The notes beneath the pieces were generated by a model, which saw only the letters and a list, made by a program, of their open reading frames with translations, was not told the origin of the DNA and searched no databases. From Skeletonema tropicum (lineage: Eukaryota; Bacillariophyta; Thalassiosirophyceae; Thalassiosirales; Thalassiosiraceae): a stretch of 64,000 nt of DNA. Position numbers and translations under genes: made by a program. The DNA is taken from positions 992,001 to 1,056,000 of the forward strand of contig CM074142.1 of NCBI GenBank assembly GCA_037178625.1, in the 5' to 3' direction. This document shows positions 50,819 to 59,860 of this stretch, piece after piece (position 1 is the stretch's first letter; each line of letters starts with the position of its first letter).

Positions 50819-53720
50819 ATGTCGTCGCCTTCTTCCAATGCCGCCGTTGCCGATGTCGGCATTCTTGCTCAAAATCGATCCCACGACGATGATGCCTCCT
50901 CTGGAAGTGATGAACCAGAGTTTACTAGACGCTGGGATGTCTATGAATCAATTGAATATGACACAGCATTCTGCGGTAATTTCTGCTACGTGGATATTGC
51001 CGATGGATCCACCACTTCGCCTGCGCTGCCGTCCACTGTCGGCCTGTGTATTAGCGGGGTAGGGAATGTTCCTTTGCCCATTAGTGATCATCACGGGAAT
51101 GAAGTGAAGAAGAGAGCCACAAATGACGAAGATGATAACGACGGGGTGTATGAAATTGAGGCGAGCAAAATCAAGATACAAAATCCTCAATGGGATGATT
51201 CTTTCCAGCAGTTGCTTGAAACTGTAGCGTTCAAGCTGGGGGTCAATCCATCCTATCTAACGGCCGAGCTTGATGGCTTACTTTATATCGAGAAGGGAGG
51301 ATATATTGAGAGAAATGATAATGATCATAACGATGATGAGGATGTGTTGGGCTCCCTCATCATTCAGTTGCCGTCCAAGTTTACTGGGGGAGCATTGACT
51401 ATCTACAACACTGTGGAGGACGATGAGGAGGAGGAGAAGGAGGTGGAGGAGTCATTCGAATTCACTCTAGGTGCTGGTGATGAAGCCGCCTACAGCTGTC
51501 ACTTTGCTTGTCACTTTTCAGACTGTGAGTACGAAATGGCTAAACTCAAGTCGGGATCTCGTGTGCTCCTGCGATACTCGCTCCACTACAAACCGGTTGG
51601 TGCGAATGAGATTCCCACGACAGGCCTAATACATGAATTTACTTCACCCTTCGAGAGATCTTTGAATGGTTTGCCTCCCGATGATCGAATGGTATTGATT
51701 CCCTTGAAGAAAGAATATGATGGTCTTTCCCTCGTGAATGCTGGCATCAAGGCACTCTCTCGAGAACACCGCCAAAAGGCTGAAGCTCTAAAAGCTGCTG
51801 GAGCCGAGTGGGAGCTGCTCTTAGTCAATGCAAAGCTAGTACATAATTGCCGCTCCGACGTGCATAATGATACTACTTCAGTAATGGAAGTATTTGACGA
51901 GTGTGGCAATCGTGTGACAAGCGACATGAGCTGGTTGAAACAAGTCTATCGACTTTCACTCCATCGAACATGACGAGGGCATGCTACTTGCTTTTGATTT
52001 TGACCATGAGTGCGTCTCGAACTGGGGTGCATGCAAGGCTACATCTGGTTATTATAACCATGTGCAAACTTATCGATCTACATTCTTGCTATCGTATGAT
52101 CCAGCGTTTGAGATGGAGCTCAAGTGTCTTGGTGGAACTGATGAGGTGGCGGAAGTCTGCAAGAAGATTGTCGAGACGCGAGATCATGGCCTCTTGGATC
52201 GGCTGCTGTCAGTGGTCGGATCGAAAAGAAAAAGCAAGTTTGATGTCGTCTCATGTAAACTCTTGCTACAATTGCTGATAAAGTCGAGGAAGAAGATCGC
52301 CAGCCGCATTGAACTAGTGAACAAGATTATTGCCGGACTCTCCTCGTCTGTAGAGCCTGATGAGCTACTTTATGATACAATCATCAATGCTGTGGAGAAG
52401 TTTGGTTACGGCGAGCTAGGCAACAACATGGAGGGTCTGTTGAACGACACTACACGAAAGAAAAACAAAGATATTTGTTTCTTTCTGAAGAGGATGGAGT
52501 TTGCATTGAAATTGAACAGACGAACCGCAGGTGAAGCTGGTCTGAACTATCTTGAGACAGCTATCAACGATTTGTCTCGCCATTCTCTTTTATTATGTCG
52601 GAACAGTGCAGCAGCCGTCAGCTCCATTATGGACATGATTTCCACCTACAATGATATTGATTTGTCGAATGTAGTGCAAGCATGCCTGACCTTCTTCCGT
52701 CGTGGTGCTAGGTACCAATCTCTTGGCACGCTAATGGACCGAACGGATCTGTTGAAACAGCTGATTGCTACGAAGAAGTTTGGCTCCCTTGAGTCATCTC
52801 TTGTAGAGTTTGCGGCAGATTTCGCTCAAAGTGTGGAGTCATATTCGTATTCTGCTTCGAAAAATCTGTTGGAAGGGAAGAGAAAGGAATCATTCATTCA
52901 AGCAACTCAATTTCTCATCGACTTCGGGACGCAAGGTGACTGGGATAAGTTTGGCAAGCGCATACTCCAGCATTTAGACCTATTCTCGTTATTCATTAAT
53001 GCTGTCATGAGCGAGAGTGGTCGAGGATTGCTCAGGGATGTACTCAACAAGTGTCTTCTTCAGTATTCTATTACTCAGCGTTACAGTTGGACTGTGACGA
53101 AACCAGGCGAGCCAGATATTCTCCCAACTCCGTCTATTCATGTCCAGAAAGTATTGGAGCTTTTTCCAGGCGTTGCTCGAACGATGGACAAGGATAAGCG
53201 GCTACCTCTTCATTACGCAGCAGGTTCTACTACTGCCTCATACGAGGTGATAATGGAAGTCTTCAAAGCGTACAAGCACGCTGCTTCAATTCGTGATCCT
53301 ATGACTGGTTTGTTCTCATTTCAACTCGCCGCAAGCAACAGCAATGTGGAGGCTGCGCATAGTCTACTTTTGGCCAATCCAAATCTAGTGTCTAGTGGCA
53401 TCAAAGTCCATGATAGGAAGAGGAAGCGAAGCTCGAGTGATTGAGTTGATCGATGCTCTTGTGCTGCATAAGAGGTATTTATTGATTAACTTGTCTAATC
53501 TACAAAATGTACTAAAATTCTGCATAGTCTATTCCACCACAATTCCGAACTCTTATTCTCACTTCTATTCTTCACCCCAGAGCACACTCTCCGCGTCTTC
53601 ATTTTTACATAATTCATTTGTGTCGCAAACCCCAGCACAAACTCCACTGGTGTAATAAAACAGCTCGGTTGGCCGATGATTACCAGCACACGGACAGCCA
53701 CGATCATACGTAAACACATT
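50665..53720. repeat. Inverted duplication, left arm
   Basis: Homologous in reverse orientation to about 59500-62680. It covers the 5' flank, paralogue 1, and the 3' flank with the end of the metallophosphoesterase gene. Identity is high in the coding part and lower in the flanks, so it is older than the 3857/15513 duplication. Confidence 0.8.
50819..53444 (+). pseudogene. 2OG-oxygenase-fold/ankyrin paralogue 1, frameshifted
   Basis: Two frames: 50819-51973 and 51981-53444. Against paralogue 3 the sequence GGTTGAAACAAGTC (51933-51946) has one A more than GGTTGAACAAGTC, shifting the frame. Without the extra base the gene would match paralogue 3 throughout (about 875 residues). Domains: a 2OG-Fe(II) oxygenase-like N-terminal third, a helical middle, and ankyrin-like repeats at the C-terminus (RLPLHYAAGS..YEVIMEVFKAY). 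A base-calling error in an A run is possible, so this may be a live gene. Confidence 0.8.
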
Positions 53721-54941
53721 CGATGTCCCATTTCCATAAGGGTCAACTGTGAACACAGTTGGAGTTACCACATCATCCAAAGCAATCCGATGCAAATTAG
53801 GAATCCCTCTAAACTCAACCTCTTCTACAAAATCATGCTCATCCCCCAAAAACAATATTGGTATATCCGAATATTGCAGCGCAACCTCCTCCAACCGAAG
53901 AAAATACCGCTCATTCCAACCCTTCGAGGAGTTACCACAAATAATCACAGCTTTAAATATATTCTCGGCAAAGCTCTTCTCCATCCATCGTGCATTTTCA
54001 TCTAAATAAACATTCCACTGAGTCCATGCATGATCATCACTCCATCCTTCCCCAGGGAGACCTTGACCAATCACAAGTACATCTTTCAATACAAATGAAT
54101 ACATTTCAATATGGTGTTCATTCCTTAATACAGTCGTCCCAAGCGCCGGCCAACCCAAGTCTTCCCTCTCATTGAACGTCAACAGATGCTTCTTCCAAAA
54201 TGTATAACTCTCATCGACATTCTCACAGTCTAGCCATGCATTATCTCCCATGGAAAAGAATGTGGGAACAGATGACTGTGTAAAGATTGTGGCAACATCT
54301 TCATAGAGATATTCGGGACATGGACGGGGTTGTACGGGACCTGAATTGAGATTGTCGTATGGCTTTCCGTCTCGTATGTCTCCGAGATGTAACAGGAATT
54401 TGGCACGTGGGATTGAATTGGCGGCTTTGTCGAGTTCATGTGGTATTAGGCATGCTTCTAGGTCGGAATAGGGGACGTCTCCTATTGCAAAGAATGTGAG
54501 AGTTTTGGATTCTGTGGGTGACAGAGATGGAATGGTGGTTGGTTCGATGGATGGATTTGACGATATGGATGGAACTGACGATGGATTGTGTGATGGATTA
54601 TTGGTTGTAGATGGTGCTTGACTGGGTTTTAATGACGGTGCTTGACTGGGTTCTAATGACGGTGTTATGTCAATAATGTTACCGTCGCCATCTAACACTT
54701 GATATATCCCCAACTCTACAGTCTTTGTTTTATCCTTACTCGTCTTTTGGATCCCCAAGGCGACACCTACGCCTGCACCTACAAAGAGGAGCAATATCAC
54801 CATTACACAACATTTCATTTTGTGTTTTGTGAATAATTTATTGTTTTGAGCAGCAGATTCCGCCGCCTCTTTCTTGTTTAAGCGTTCAAGAACGGGCGTT
54901 GAATGGATCTCGAGGTCTTCGCACTCCGACATGGCTGCCAT
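53565..54941 (-). CDS. Membrane-anchored metallophosphoesterase
   Basis: 458 residues from the ATG at 54941 (a second ATG lies three codons on). Short cytosolic N-terminus, one membrane segment (CCVMVILLLFVGAGVGVALGI, about 44-64), then a Ser/Pro stalk (SLEPSQAPSLKPSQAPS...) like those of diatom surface proteins. The catalytic domain shows calcineurin-like metal-binding blocks: FFAIGDVPY, LLHLGDIRDG, FFSMGDNAWLDC, VIICGNSSKGWNER, and LFLGDEHDF with the closing His. The Cys-rich tail is RGCPCAGN ... SGVCAGVCDTNELC. Type II topology places the enzyme outside the cytosol or in an endomembrane lumen. The substrate is unknown. Its 3' end converges with paralogue 1 and has been partly copied to 59500-59765. 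Confidence 0.9.
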   Translation of the reverse strand: MAAMSECEDLEIHSTPVLERLNKKEAAESAAQNNKLFTKHKMKCCVMVILLLFVGAGVGVALGIQKTSKDKTKTVELGIYQVLDGDGNIIDITPSLEPSQAPSLKPSQAPSTTNNPSHNPSSVPSISSNPSIEPTTIPSLSPTESKTLTFFAIGDVPYSDLEACLIPHELDKAANSIPRAKFLLHLGDIRDGKPYDNLNSGPVQPRPCPEYLYEDVATIFTQSSVPTFFSMGDNAWLDCENVDESYTFWKKHLLTFNEREDLGWPALGTTVLRNEHHIEMYSFVLKDVLVIGQGLPGEGWSDDHAWTQWNVYLDENARWMEKSFAENIFKAVIICGNSSKGWNERYFLRLEEVALQYSDIPILFLGDEHDFVEEVEFRGIPNLHRIALDDVVTPTVFTVDPYGNGTSNVFTYDRGCPCAGNHRPTELFYYTSGVCAGVCDTNELCKNEDAESVLWGEE

Positions 54942-55446
54942 GGGCGGTGGTGGGTAGGAAGGTGGTGGAGGAATTATTGACGAGTCGTCATCTTTGCTTG
55001 CTGCCAGCTGTCCCGTCTCTAGCAGTTAATAATGAAGTGCATGCGTTTAAGGTGAGTTGGTCGAGTTGCTTTACATTTTACAACATGTTCCATGCCAATG
55101 ATCTTGTGCATTGCGCGCAGCGAACGTCTCATCTTGCACAATTTTTCGGGGCACTCGTGGAATTTTTAGTACTGATTCCAACGTACAAGTCAAACTTTTC
55201 CTGATCCAAAAAAAAATCTCTCCTTCAGGCGAGCTATCTCCCTCGCTCCAATCGAGCTTAGTAGGAGTAAGAGAGCAGGCAGAGAACAGACAGAGAGCAG
55301 ACCAGCAACCAGCAACCGCCTATGAAAGAGGTAACAAAGCTCTCAATGACAAGAAACGCTCCCGGCAGTGTAGTAATACCACTTTATCTGATATTGGTCT
55401 ATATTGAAGAGAGAGAAGTAAGGTCGCTCGCTTCGCTCGCTCCTCA
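54942..55446. other. Gene-free divergent spacer
   Basis: 505 bp between the metallophosphoesterase and the SLC25 gene. Short direct repeats (AGAGAGCAGACCAGCAACCAG region near 55295; GCTCGCTTCGCTCGCTC at 55425). No gene is seen. Confidence 0.5.
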
Positions 55447-56089
55447 ATGACTTCAAGCACACTCCACAACATAGCAGGCTCCATCACGGCCGGATGCTTC
55501 TCCACAATCCTCGGCCATCCACTCGACACAATAAAAGTGCATCAACAAACCAGTGCACATAAATTCACCAACCCATCCTCCTCTCTCCACGTTGCCAAAC
55601 AATTATGTCAAGGCAATAATAATGTCCTACGTTTATTCAAAGGGATTGGTCCTCCTATGGCCAATCAGATCATTATGAATACTGTCATGTTCTCGGTGTT
55701 TCGAAAGGTGAAAGATGTGACTAGTGAGAGTGGTATGGATGAAAGATCGGCTTCGTTGTGTTCGGGGTTGATTTCAGGATTTGCGACTGCATGTCTTAGC
55801 ACTCCATTTGATTGGTTCAAGATTCAAGCTCAGTTATCACTTACCCACAAACAAGCAAGTAGCACTAGCACGACGACAAAAGTATCTGCTGCGAAGACTG
55901 ATGTGTTATCAATCTGCAAACATCTATGGCACGATAACAATCAACAAATGACCAAAGTTATTCAGACAATCTACCGTGGACACATTCCCAATCTCGCTCG
56001 GGAGGGGGTATTTACAATGGTTTAACTTGGAATGTATGATTTGATATCGAACATGGTGAAGATGAAGCGATATCCGCAGGCAAATCAGC

Positions 56090-56132
<43 letters not shown>

Positions 56133-56430
56133 TCTTCCTATGCAGGATGTCATCCTAATTAGCTCATTTACAGGAGCATGTGCATGGATATGTAATTACC
56201 CTTTTGATACAATCAAGAGTGTTATGCAAAGCGGCAGTAAGAAGAAGCAACAAGGCATGGGAAAGAACAATAAATCAACGATTGGTTCAGCAATGAGGGC
56301 AATTTACAATTCGGGTGGTGGTGTGACATCATTTTTTAGAGGGATGGGTCCATCTACATTTCGTGCAATGTTGGTTACTTCGGCGAGGATGCTTGCGTAT
56401 GAAAAAACTCTACAGATTCTGGGTGATTGA
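55447..56430 (+). pseudogene. SLC25 mitochondrial carrier interrupted by one in-frame TAA
   Basis: The frame is continuous except for TAA at 56023-56025 (context GTA TTT ACA ATG GTT TAA CTT GGA). Together the halves encode ~327 residues with all three carrier signatures: GHPLDTIKVHQ, STPFDWFKIQAQ, and YPFDTIKSVMQ after the stop. A 16-residue Gln run (CAA/CAG, about 56087-56132) precedes repeat 3. A Tyr codon normally sits near this place, so TAC/TAT to TAA is the simplest change. It may be a recent pseudogene, readthrough, or a base error. The product before the stop would lack two transmembrane helices. Confidence 0.8.
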
Positions 56431-56514
56431 TTGGGTACAATGTGTGGTACTTCGAAACATGGTTGAGCGGCATGAATATTACTATGTTATCGTACGATAC
56501 GGTACGATGTTGGC

Positions 56515-59214
56515 TCAAGCGCTCGACTTCTGAATTCTCTTCCTCTTTCTACCACGGCTTTCATTCCTGTTGATGGCGTTGGATACAAGGCTTGGATTCT
56601 CAAGGAGAAGACTAAAGGAAGCCTTGTAATTGCGCCTACTCGCCGCGAGTTGAAATGGGTAAAGCTTAGTGATCGGATCGCGAATCATTGCAGCAGGCTT
56701 GTAAGCGTTGAATACTCTCATGACAACTTCATACGAGTTGTTGTAAGATTGAACCACGGAAGCAGCTGCATGATGAAGAGGCAGTCTCTTTTCCTCATCG
56801 ACCATTTGAGCTATGCTTGGACAGACTTCAAATACTTTTTGAATGTGAAGAGTGGAGTTGTGTGGGTGAAACTTCATACCCTTCACCCAATCTGAATTGC
56901 GATAGGTAATAAAATTCGGAATGAGACAGTTGTTTAGAAAGTCCAGAAGTAATCTCTTACCGCTCACGTCATTGCTCTTCATGGCTTCGATTAAAGCATT
57001 GAAAAGAGAATTCTTTGCGATACTCCAAAGGCCGAATCTTTCCTTCTCGTGTTGTGTACCATGATCGATGACGAAAGAAACTGCTTGAATAAATGCATCC
57101 TTTCCGTCTCCTTTCAATTGCGTGTCTAGAGCTTTGCAACTTGTGCTGTTATTTGTAACCCGATGCATTCCAACCAAAAAATCTCCAACAAACTCCTCGA
57201 GTGGTTTTTGGAGGGAGCCGAACTTCCTCTCATCAAGGATATGTTTCAACAGATGCGTTCGGTTCATTAGAAATGTAAGAGGAGGCATTGAACTGGAAGT
57301 GGAAGCGATCGATACGTCATGCAAAAAGTTCAGGCTTGCTTGCACCACTCTAGACAATCCATGACGTTGTCGTTTGTAGTTAGAAATCAATTCCTTGATA
57401 GATCTCACTACGGCTGCGATGTCCAGGATTTTGCTCTTCTTGCCATAATCGTTCAGATCAGTGACTGCAGCCTCAAGATGATTCGGACCACCTTCTTCGA
57501 TGATATATTTGTTCACCTTCAATGCAAAGTCCATCCTTCTCAGAAAGACACACATATCTTTGTTATTCTTGCGTCTGACGTCCTGAAAGAGCTCTTGTAG
57601 GCTGTCGCAAAGCTCTGCATGACCTAGCTTTTCAACTGCGCCAATAATCGTATCATACAGCTGCTCATCCGGCTCCTCGGATGAGGAAAGACCGCAAACG
57701 ATTTTATTGACCGGAGGGATTAGGCTTTGAGCGTTCTTCCTTGATTTCAAGAGCATCTGTAGCAATCTTTGGCATGAAATGACATCAAACTTACTCTTCT
57801 CCTTGGATTCGACAACTGCTAGGAGACGATCGAGTAGGTCATAATCTTGTGTGTCGACAACAGCTTGGCTAACTTCTGCTACCTCTTCGCACCCGCCCAG
57901 ACACTTTAGCTCAGTCTCAAATGCCGGATCGTATGATACTAAGAACGTTGCCTTGTAAATTGATTCATCATCATCATATCTATGAACACACGTTTGGATT
58001 ACAGGACCCCAGTTTGAAACACACTCTTCTTGATCTTGATTAAGCGCTGCTAACATCATGCCATCGTCAGCGACACAGTCAAAGTCAACTGACTTATTCA
58101 ACCAGCTCATCTCGTTAGTGACACAGTTGCCCAGCTCATCAAAAATTTCCTTGACCAAAGTTACATTGGTGCATGGATCAAAACCAAAGTCATAGGCGCA
58201 AGTATGAACAAGCTTTGCATTGACAATGAGCAGCTCCCAATGGGGTTGAGCAGCCTTGAGAGCTTCCGCTTTTTGGCGGTGTGCACGAGACAATGCGTTG
58301 ATGCCAGAATTCGCCAAAGAATGAATTCGATACTGTGTTTCCAGGGGAACGACTACCATTCTGTCAGCAGGAGGCAAACCATTCAATGAGTGTGTGAGGG
58401 GAGAAGTCTTTTCCCAAATTAGACTGGAAGTAGGCAGTGGATCTACTTCCTTGTAACGTAGGGAGTAAAAGAGAAGAAGCCGAGATCCTGATTCGACTTC
58501 GGCCAATTCATATTCACAGTCGGAGAAATGGCAGGCAAAGTAACAGCTGTATGCGGCCTCCTTCCCAGCACCTAGAGAAAATTTGAATGATTCATCATCC
58601 TTCTCTTCCTCCACTGCCGAGTTGTAGATCGTCAGTTCTCCCCCAGTAAATTTAGAGGGCAGCTGAATGATGAGTGAGCCCAATACATTGTCATCCTCCT
58701 CATCGTCACGTCTCCTATTGATGCATCCACCCTGCTCCATGTACATCAACTTCTTCGGCCGAGCAGATAAATAACTGGGATTGACTCCTAGCTTGTACCC
58801 CACAGTTTCAAGCAACTCTCCAATAGATTCATCCCATTGAGGATTATCTATCTTGATTTTATCCGCGCCAATCTCATACAGGGAGTCCATCTTCTTACCC
58901 CCATTCTTTTCGTTGGTGATGCCAGATTTGGTTTGATCTGCCTGATCATCACTAATGGGCAAAGGGATACTCCCCACCCCGCTAATGCGCAGGCCTATAA
59001 TCGGAGGCAATGAAGGCGAAGTGGTGGATCCATCGGCAATATCTGCGTAACAGCAATTGCCGCAATACTCAGTACCGTGGACCATGGAGCCGTAGACATC
59101 GATTCTCGACGTGATAATCTCTGGCTCATTGACTGCGGCGCCATTGGGGCGAGGCCCATTTTCATTTGATAGAATGCCGACATCGGCAATGGCAGCATTG
59201 GAAGGCGACGACAT
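56515..59214 (-). CDS. 2OG-oxygenase-fold/ankyrin paralogue 2
   Basis: 899 residues, intact. The N-terminal ~290 residues follow the order of 2OG-Fe(II) prolyl-hydroxylase-like domains: GLRISGVGSIPLPIS, IDNPQWDESIGELLETVGYKLGV, LMYMEQGGCI, VLGSLIIQLPSKFTGGELTIYN, and CHFSDCEYELAEVESGSRLLLFYSL. The iron-binding HxD (expected after the GG-C/Y segment) reads NRRRDDE, and the second His (DCEHEV in relatives) is Tyr, so catalysis by the usual mechanism is unlikely. The middle is helical. The C-terminus has ankyrin-like repeats (RLPLHHAAASVVQSYNNSYE ... LYPFQLAASRRNYKASFSLLL). The tail is basic (RGRKRKRIQKSS). Role unknown; a binding or scaffold function is inferred. Confidence 0.8.
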   Translation of the reverse strand: MSSPSNAAIADVGILSNENGPRPNGAAVNEPEIITSRIDVYGSMVHGTEYCGNCCYADIADGSTTSPSLPPIIGLRISGVGSIPLPISDDQADQTKSGITNEKNGGKKMDSLYEIGADKIKIDNPQWDESIGELLETVGYKLGVNPSYLSARPKKLMYMEQGGCINRRRDDEEDDNVLGSLIIQLPSKFTGGELTIYNSAVEEEKDDESFKFSLGAGKEAAYSCYFACHFSDCEYELAEVESGSRLLLFYSLRYKEVDPLPTSSLIWEKTSPLTHSLNGLPPADRMVVVPLETQYRIHSLANSGINALSRAHRQKAEALKAAQPHWELLIVNAKLVHTCAYDFGFDPCTNVTLVKEIFDELGNCVTNEMSWLNKSVDFDCVADDGMMLAALNQDQEECVSNWGPVIQTCVHRYDDDESIYKATFLVSYDPAFETELKCLGGCEEVAEVSQAVVDTQDYDLLDRLLAVVESKEKSKFDVISCQRLLQMLLKSRKNAQSLIPPVNKIVCGLSSSEEPDEQLYDTIIGAVEKLGHAELCDSLQELFQDVRRKNNKDMCVFLRRMDFALKVNKYIIEEGGPNHLEAAVTDLNDYGKKSKILDIAAVVRSIKELISNYKRQRHGLSRVVQASLNFLHDVSIASTSSSMPPLTFLMNRTHLLKHILDERKFGSLQKPLEEFVGDFLVGMHRVTNNSTSCKALDTQLKGDGKDAFIQAVSFVIDHGTQHEKERFGLWSIAKNSLFNALIEAMKSNDVSGKRLLLDFLNNCLIPNFITYRNSDWVKGMKFHPHNSTLHIQKVFEVCPSIAQMVDEEKRLPLHHAAASVVQSYNNSYEVVMRVFNAYKPAAMIRDPITKLYPFQLAASRRNYKASFSLLLENPSLVSNAINRNESRGRKRKRIQKSSA

Positions 59215-59499
59215 TGTAGAGCTGATGCGATGCTGGACGTTGGAAGACGGTGGTCGTCAACAATGCACCAGTGAAAAGATTGAATTTACTACACCACGTA
59301 AGCACACGGATCTCGTCGGCTTCTACTTGCTACGCCCCCTCTTTGAAGTGGTGATCAATTCAGAAGCAAGTAACAGCAAGATTCAGAAGATGAAAATCTT
59401 CCAAGAGCAAGAGCGAGAGTTTTCGTTCCCCGTATTAAGTATGTAGGACAAGAATTTGGTCGCGCTCGGACACCTAATACCAGACACCAACAGGGACCT
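59215..59499. other. 5' flank of paralogue 2
   Basis: Start-proximal spacer of the minus-strand gene at 56515-59214. No gene or repeat is seen. Confidence 0.5.
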
Positions 59500-59765
59500 C
59501 GAATGACGTATGATCGTATAGGTATGTACTTAGAAGATGATGGTGGCTGTCCGTATGCTGGAAATCATGGCCAACCGAGCTGTTTAGTTACACCAGTGGA
59601 GTTTATGCAGGGGGTGTTTACGTATGATCGTGGCTGTCCTTGTGCTGGTAATCATCGACCAACCGAGCAGTTCAGTTTAGCAAGTGGAGGTTGAGCAGGG
59701 GTTTGTGACACATAAGTTGATGCAGAAACGAAGACACGGAGAGTATGCTCTGGACGAAGAATAGA
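59500..59765 (+). pseudogene. Two tandem fragments of the metallophosphoesterase 3' end
   Basis: GTATGATCGT....GGTGGCTGTCCGTATGCTGG (about 59508-59560) and GTATGATCGTGGCTGTCC (about 59622-59639) both match the 3' coding end of the gene at 53565, in opposite orientation. The encoded GGCPYAGNHGQPSC and RGCPCAGNHRPTE mirror RGCPCAGNHRPTE of the parent. The frame decays soon after. It is a by-product of the inverted duplication plus a local tandem copy. Confidence 0.75.
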
Positions 59766-59860
59766 AGAGATAAAAATATGGAATTATGCATAAAGAATCT
59801 TAGTACAATGTAGACAAGTCATCAATAAATACCTCTGTGCAACACACTGGCGGTTTCAAC

